Assembly (NCBI GenBank): GCA_049965795.1
Contig: JBMFVW010000006.1
Coordinates: 1-58,953 of the forward strand
Length of the DNA stretch: 58,953 nt
From: Acidulodesulfobacterium_A sp049965795
Lineage (GTDB): Bacteria > SZUA-79 > Acidulodesulfobacterales > Acidulodesulfobacteraceae
Direction: 5' to 3'
Of this stretch, positions 55,352-58,953 are shown one piece after another (position 1 is the first letter of the stretch; each line of letters opens with the position of its first letter). The notes under the pieces were generated by a model. It made no database searches and had not been told where the DNA came from. It saw nothing but the letters and a program-made list of their open reading frames with translations. The position numbers were made by a program, and so were the translations under genes.

Positions 55352-55371
55352 GGGGTCAGATTTATTTATTT
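55352..55371 (+). repeat. GTCAGATTTATTTATTT element
   Basis: GGGGTCAGATTTATTTATTT is the reverse complement of the AAATAAATAAATCTGACAC copies at the assembly gap. It lies in the 362-base divergent spacer between rpmB and the rubredoxin-domain gene (55175-55536). The spacer holds no gene; it contains the rpmB promoter region, this element and the promoter at 55449-55476. Confidence 0.65.
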
Positions 55372-55448
55372 CCTTACTCTTATTTGAGTTTTCACCCTTT
55401 ATTAATATAAATATTTTCTACTATTTAATAATCAGTCTTAAATTTTCC

Positions 55449-55476
55449 TTGCATTTTATTCTTTTTATGATAAAAT
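55449..55476 (+). promoter_or_regulatory. Candidate promoter of the rubredoxin-domain gene
   Basis: TTGCAT (55449-55454), 16 bases, then TAAAAT (55471-55476), 61 bases before the ATG. The gene has the ribosome site ACGGAGG just before the start. Confidence 0.4.
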
Positions 55477-55536
55477 TAAAACAAATAAAATTTTAAAATT
55501 TAATTTAATTAACTTTAATATTAACGGAGGTTAACT

Positions 55537-55869
55537 ATGAAATGGAAATGTTCGGTATGCGGCTACATTCACGATGGAGATTCTGCTCCTGATTTTTGCC
55601 CGAAATGCGGAGCGCCAAAAGAAAAATTTGAAAAAATTGCCGCAGATATTGAGCAATTAATAGAGCGCTCAAGAAAAACAAACCAGCTGCATATGGATCT
55701 TACTCATTTACTCACTAAGGTTTTGGAAGTCGCCGAAGCCGGCATCGAAGACAATCTTGACCCGGGGTGCGTTAACGTATTCCAAAAAGCCAAGAAAGCG
55801 GCATGGGAAGTAAGACAGATGTCTAAAGCCGAAATAGTCGTCCACATAAACAAACAAAAATGGGGTTGA
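55537..55869 (+). CDS. Rubredoxin-domain protein with helical C-terminus
   Basis: The 110-residue protein has an N-terminal rubredoxin-like iron site (WKCSVCGYIHDG and DFCPKCGAPKEKF, residues 3-30), as in the C-terminal domain of rubrerythrin. Residues 32-110 are helical and contain a single other Cys (DPGCVNV). It would carry electrons, perhaps to a reductase that copes with peroxide or nitric oxide. It is convergent with hcp and shares a two-way terminator with it, which fits a common stress role without proving it. Confidence 0.82.
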   Translation: MKWKCSVCGYIHDGDSAPDFCPKCGAPKEKFEKIAADIEQLIERSRKTNQLHMDLTHLLTKVLEVAEAGIEDNLDPGCVNVFQKAKKAAWEVRQMSKAEIVVHINKQKWG

Positions 55870-55894
55870 TTATTTAAAGAAATATTTAATTTAT

Positions 55895-55936
55895 ACGGAA
55901 GAAAGAACGCTGAATATTTTGCGCACTTTCTTCCGT
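55895..55936. terminator. Two-way hairpin terminator, rubredoxin gene and hcp
   Basis: ACGGAAGAAAG (55895-55905) and CTTTCTTCCGT (55926-55936) form an 11-pair stem around a 20-base loop. It sits between two convergent stop codons with T-rich DNA on the plus side, as expected for a terminator that serves both. Confidence 0.75.
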
Positions 55937-55946
55937 AAGTTTTATT

Positions 55947-57578
55947 TTATCTATTCCCGTTTATATATTTCAAACTCTCCTCTACATTAGAAACAGCCAT
56001 TATATTGAAGTTTTTAACAAGAAAATCTGCTACGTTCTCAGATAAAAATGCAGGCAGTCTATAACCAAGTCTTATATTTTTAACTCCTAAATACAGAAGA
56101 GCGAGAAGGACTATAACCGCTTTTTGCTCATACCATGCAATTTCGTAATAAATAGGAAGGTCATTTATGTCGCTTAAATTTAATTTTTCTTTTAATTTAA
56201 GCGCCGCGACCGCAAGAGAATATGAATCGTTACACTGACCGGCGTCTATAACTCTCGGCAGACCGTCTATATCGCCTAAATTCAACCTGTTATATCTATA
56301 TTTAGCGCAACCCGCCGTCAATATTACGGAATCATTCGGCAGACCGCTTGCAAGCTCGGAATAATATACTCTTTCTTTATCGTTAGAATCGCATCCGGCC
56401 ATAACTACGAATTTCTTTATTTTACCTTCTCCTACCATTTTAATTATGGCGTCTGCGGAATTAACTAAAGTTTCTCTGGCAAAACCTGAATCGATAGTAC
56501 CTTTTATATTTTCAGGCATATCCTCCAAATTTAACGCCATATTAATAGCTTCAGAAAAATCGTTATTTGATATATGCTTAACTCCGGGCATTGCAACCAT
56601 ATCAGTTGTAAAAATCCTGCTCTTATAGCTTTCCAATGGCTTTTTAATACAGTTAGTCGTCATTATTATAGGTCCTTTAAACTCGGCAAATTCTTTTTCC
56701 TGCTCCCACCATGCTCCTCCGTAGTTGCCTATAAAATGGCTGAATTTTTTAAAGAACGGATAAGCGTGCGCCGGCAGCATTTCGCCGTGCGTATATACGT
56801 TAATATTTTTATTTTCCGTCTGTGCCAATAATTTTTCAAGCTCGTATAAATCGTGCCCGCTGATTAAAATAGATTTTCCTTGCTTAGTTCCGTTTAATAC
56901 TTTAGTCGGTTCAGGTTCTCCGTAATGTTCCGTGTTTGCTTTATCAAGGGTCTCCATTACATTAACGCCAATTTTGCCGCATTCGGTTACTAAATTTAAT
57001 AAAACGTCAACATCTTTATCTTTATTAGTCATGTAGCTTAAGGTTTTAATTATAAATTTTTTAACCTCATGACTTGAATAATTTAATATATACGCGTGAT
57101 AAGCATAGGCAGCCATACCTTTTAATCCGTAAAGCAAAAGTTCGTTTAACGAATCCGTATCGCTCAATTTATTCGGTAAAACTATTTCTTTAGCTTTATC
57201 TAAATATGTTTTAAGGCTTTTATTTTCGGGAAACCATAAATAAAACTCACTAACACCTTCATATTTGTTCTGCGCCGATTGTTTTAATATTTTAACGTAT
57301 TTGTTTTTTATATCTATTGATTTATTTAGCAAATCAAACATTCTTTGCTCGTCGAAATTAACGTTCGTAACAGTCGTAAATAATCCCTGTAAAATAAAAA
57401 AATAATCTTTTTCGTAGTCAACTTCGTTTACCTCAATTTTATCAATCAACATTGCAATTCCTTTTAGATTAAATATTAATAGATCCTGCAGGTCTGAAAC
57501 CTCTGAGGTTTTTCCGCAAACGCCGCTTTTAACGCAACCAGTTTGGCTTAAAGTTTCTTCACACTGAATACAAAGCAT
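55947..57578 (-). CDS. hcp: Hydroxylamine reductase (hybrid cluster protein)
   Basis: The 543-residue protein contains a [4Fe-4S] cluster and the hybrid Fe-S-O cluster. The N-terminal cysteines at 3, 6, 15 and 21 have the CxxC-x8-C-x5-C spacing of the class found in strict anaerobes, unlike the E. coli type. Hybrid-cluster ligands lie in TTNCIKKP, MAGCDSND, TAGCAKYRYN and AGQCNDSYS. Hcp reduces nitric oxide or hydroxylamine and protects against nitrosative stress. A CRP/FNR-type half site is placed correctly upstream (57664-57679). Confidence 0.95.
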   Translation of the reverse strand: MLCIQCEETLSQTGCVKSGVCGKTSEVSDLQDLLIFNLKGIAMLIDKIEVNEVDYEKDYFFILQGLFTTVTNVNFDEQRMFDLLNKSIDIKNKYVKILKQSAQNKYEGVSEFYLWFPENKSLKTYLDKAKEIVLPNKLSDTDSLNELLLYGLKGMAAYAYHAYILNYSSHEVKKFIIKTLSYMTNKDKDVDVLLNLVTECGKIGVNVMETLDKANTEHYGEPEPTKVLNGTKQGKSILISGHDLYELEKLLAQTENKNINVYTHGEMLPAHAYPFFKKFSHFIGNYGGAWWEQEKEFAEFKGPIIMTTNCIKKPLESYKSRIFTTDMVAMPGVKHISNNDFSEAINMALNLEDMPENIKGTIDSGFARETLVNSADAIIKMVGEGKIKKFVVMAGCDSNDKERVYYSELASGLPNDSVILTAGCAKYRYNRLNLGDIDGLPRVIDAGQCNDSYSLAVAALKLKEKLNLSDINDLPIYYEIAWYEQKAVIVLLALLYLGVKNIRLGYRLPAFLSENVADFLVKNFNIMAVSNVEESLKYINGNR

Positions 57579-57636
57579 ACATACTTCTCCTTTTTAATTT
57601 GTTATAATTTGTTATTTAGAAAATCTATATATTTTA

Positions 57637-57679
57637 ATTATAGAAAAATATGATTTAAAAATATGTGATTAAAGTCATT
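57637..57679 (-). promoter_or_regulatory. Candidate CRP/FNR-type activator site and -10 of hcp
   Basis: On the minus strand AATGA-N6-TCACA (57664-57679) is close to the CRP/FNR-family consensus, TGTGA-N6-TCACA. TATAAT (57637-57642) lies 21 bases further on, which places the site centre about 41.5 bases upstream of the predicted start of transcription, the class II position. The rest of 57579-57843 also has GCGCAATTTA twice (57711-57720 and 57725-57734). Confidence 0.5.
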
Positions 57680-57843
57680 TATTTTTTTTAATATTTCAAA
57701 GAGTTAAGCAGCGCAATTTAAACTGCGCAATTTATTTCTTGCAATTAATATTTTTTTTTGCTAATATAATTAAGTTTTATATTGAAATTAATATTCTATT
57801 TTTTTAAATTGCAGATAATTTAATTAAGGGGGGATTAATTAGC

Positions 57844-57987
57844 ATGGAAGACAATAACAAAAATTTTACCAGAGTAATGTGGGTAGTAGTTACTATTAGT
57901 GTTATCGTTGTAATCGGCCTCGGCATTTTTGCGGCAACAGGTCTAAATTATAGCTTCCCTAACATTACAAGAATGCTTCCCTTATAA
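57844..57987 (+). CDS. 47-residue single-helix membrane peptide
   Basis: ATG 57844 to TAA 57987 encodes 47 residues beginning MEDNNKNFTRVMWVVVTISV. One helix (about 12-34) is followed by NYSFPNITRMLPL. A strong AAGGGGGG ribosome site (57826-57833) lies ten bases before the ATG, and a TTGCAA-N17-TAATAT promoter-like pair is at 57739-57767. This and the clean frame support a real gene. No homologue is recognised. It is 20 bases from tRNA-Lys on the chromosomal side of the element boundary. Confidence 0.6.
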   Translation: MEDNNKNFTRVMWVVVTISVIVVIGLGIFAATGLNYSFPNITRMLPL

Positions 57988-58007
57988 AACTTTAATTATA
58001 CTCAAAA

Positions 58008-58083
58008 GAGCCGCTAGCTCAGCAGGTAGAGCACCTGACTTTTAATCAGGTGGTCGTGGGTTCGACTCCCGCGCGGCTCACCA
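58008..58083 (+). tRNA. tRNA-Lys (anticodon TTT)
   Basis: GAGCCGC acceptor stem, D arm GCTC...GAGC, anticodon stem CCTGA/TCAGG with loop CTTTTAA and anticodon TTT, T arm GTGGGTTCGACTCCCGC and encoded CCA. The 3' half is the probable attachment site of the element that follows. Confidence 0.97.
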
Positions 58084-58116
58084 CTCAAAACCTCAATAAA
58101 TAAGCCTTTCCAGACA

Positions 58117-58145
58117 TTGACAATAAATTCTAAATAGTATATATT
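58117..58145 (+). promoter_or_regulatory. Consensus-like promoter for the integrase
   Basis: TTGACA (58117-58122), a 17-base spacer and TATATT (58140-58145), 55 bases before the ATG of the integrase. It matches the sigma-70 pattern nearly perfectly. Confidence 0.65.
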
Positions 58146-58176
58146 TTGTATAAAATATATAAATTTTATCGAATTT

Positions 58177-58198
58177 TTGTCACAAAATTGTCACAAAA
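58177..58198 (+). repeat. Tandem TTGTCACAAAA repeat before the integrase
   Basis: TTGTCACAAAA occurs twice in direct tandem (58177-58187 and 58188-58198), ending one base before the ATG. It may be a binding site for the integrase or a repressor; no ribosome site is visible between it and the start. Confidence 0.7.
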
Positions 58199-58199
58199 A

Positions 58200-58953
58200 A
58201 TGTTAAGGAAAAGAGGCAATATATATCATTACGATTTCGAAATCGACGGCAAACGTTACAGGGGTTCTTGCAAGACCGACGACAAAAAACTCGCCGAAAA
58301 TATAGCCGATACCATAAAAGCCGATGTGCTTCGCAAAAAGCATAGTTTGCCAAGCGCAATAAATTATAAGTTTAAAGACTTATGGGATAGTTATATATCA
58401 TCTCAATCTTTGTGTTTTAAAACTCAAGAGTCTAAAATAAATTCGGCAAAACATTTTTTACCGATTTTTAAGAATAAAGAAATTGGAGGTATAACAATAG
58501 ACCAGATTGAGAACTACCAGTTTAAAAGAAAACTCGAAATTTTGTCTTTGCCGAAAAATATGGGCAAAAGAGAACAAGAAATATCATTTAGAACAATTAA
58601 CATAGAAATATCCGAATTAAATTATTTTTTTAATTTCTGTATTAAAAAAGGCTACATTGATAAAAATCCCTGCGCCGGCATTAAAAAACTAAACGAACTA
58701 TCACGCCTTAAAACTTTATCCGATGATGACATTAAAAATCTTATCGCCGGAGCTACAAACAAGCTTACCCGTGACTTAATAACTTTTTTAATTTATACAG
58801 GCTGCAGGAAAGGCGAAGCATTAAATCTTAAATGGGACGACGTGGACTTGCAGAATAACGTCATAGCGATTAAAGGCACAAAGACTAAATATGACCGTTA
58901 TATTCCGATACATACGCAGTTAAAAGAGCTTCTAATTTTGATAACAAAAAAAA
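58200..58953 (+). CDS. Tyrosine integrase, C-terminus beyond the window
   Basis: The frame from ATG 58200 is open to the edge (251 codons). The start MLRKRGNIYHYDFEIDGKRY is the short arm-binding-like domain of phage and island integrases. A core-binding domain follows at about residues 55-170, and the catalytic domain begins with TLSDDDIKNLIAG. The first catalytic Arg is in YTGCRKGEALNLKWDDVD and the Lys segment is GTKTKYDRYIP. The HxxR box and Tyr are beyond the edge. There is no AGGAG before the ATG; an in-frame TTG at 58188 is the only near alternative. Its place right after tRNA-Lys marks it as the integrase of an element. Confidence 0.88.
   Translation, partial: MLRKRGNIYHYDFEIDGKRYRGSCKTDDKKLAENIADTIKADVLRKKHSLPSAINYKFKDLWDSYISSQSLCFKTQESKINSAKHFLPIFKNKEIGGITIDQIENYQFKRKLEILSLPKNMGKREQEISFRTINIEISELNYFFNFCIKKGYIDKNPCAGIKKLNELSRLKTLSDDDIKNLIAGATNKLTRDLITFLIYTGCRKGEALNLKWDDVDLQNNVIAIKGTKTKYDRYIPIHTQLKELLILITKK

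Larger units (their letters stand above)
58030..58953 (+). mobile_element. Left end of an integrative element at tRNA-Lys
   Basis: The integrase gene begins 117 bases after the tRNA 3' end and points into the unseen DNA to the right. This is the standard layout of an island inserted in the 3' end of a tRNA gene. The start given here (58030) is only the approximate left edge of the tRNA segment usually duplicated. The right boundary and any second copy of the tRNA end lie outside the window. Confidence 0.75.

Noticed and set aside
1..58953. CRISPR arrays and defence systems
   Set aside because: No regularly spaced 24-40 base repeats, Cas genes, restriction enzymes or toxin-antitoxin pairs are seen. 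The dispersed repeats are not evenly spaced.
1..58953. Sigma-54 promoters for the ntrX-like regulator
   Set aside because: I looked for TGGC-N8-TGC forms near starts by eye and found none that I could place with confidence; a matrix scan would be needed.

Overview
The window is about 59 kb of AT-rich bacterial DNA (roughly one third G+C by eye). It is densely coded and almost entirely housekeeping, with one mobile-element boundary at the right edge. The organism makes a Gram-negative envelope: a full Lpt LPS-transport set (LptA, LptB, LptC, LptF, LptG) plus the KdsA, KdsC and KdsD enzymes for Kdo. It also has sigma-54 with an NtrY/NtrX-type pair, an anaerobe-type hybrid cluster protein and a rubredoxin-domain protein. 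This suggests an anaerobic or microaerophilic bacterium of the former Deltaproteobacteria. The base composition and gene mix would fit the acid-mine-drainage Sva0485/Acidulodesulfobacterales group, but that is a guess from style, not from a marker gene.

Layout. 1-5458 (minus): a membrane protein cut by the edge, a membrane-anchored zinc-ribbon protein, and the ntrX-like/ntrY-like two-component pair. 5511-8513: an MBL-fold hydrolase (plus), then lptF-lptG (minus). 8667-13029 (plus): a degenerate-receiver protein, nadC, birA and coaX. 13096-15566 (minus): metK-ahcY, the S-adenosylmethionine cycle. 15694-30414 (minus): a long run transcribed as radA, polyprenyl synthase, lysA-dapA-dapB, pyrG, kdsA-kdsD-kdsC, lptC-lptA-lptB, rpoN, hpf and rapZ, many of them overlapping or a few bases apart. 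30594-39103 (minus): argB-argD-argF-argG-argH, then a lipoprotein, an NHL propeller and a geranylgeranyl-reductase-family flavoprotein. 39199-43193 (minus): uppP, then xerC-hslV-hslU. 43397-47565 (plus): an FAH-family enzyme, a DHA2 exporter and a short glucan phosphorylase. 47562-53428 (minus): a zinc alcohol dehydrogenase, a 100-N assembly gap, a ClC channel, an NHL-like protein, tRNA-Glu, two small envelope proteins and rmlA. 53576-57987: rlmD-like, rpmB, a rubredoxin-domain protein, hcp and a 47-residue membrane peptide. 58008-58953: tRNA-Lys followed at once by a tyrosine integrase that runs off the window, marking the left end of an integrative element.

The most unusual signal is not a gene. 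A modular family of short inverted repeats recurs in intergenic DNA: GCGGAAAA...TTTTCCGC units with a GTCAGATTAA-like core, GGGACAG...CTGTCCC units, AAATTTGCCGATA units, and GTCAGATTTATTTATTT units. Several copies sit within about 35 bases of a start codon (rpoN, argB, argH, rapZ, the zinc-ribbon gene, the alcohol dehydrogenase). A different palindrome, translated as VIASEAKQ, is inserted in frame in the ntrX-like regulator. No transposase is visible to account for either. I see no CRISPR array, toxin-antitoxin pair or defence system, and no convincing wholly new multi-gene system.
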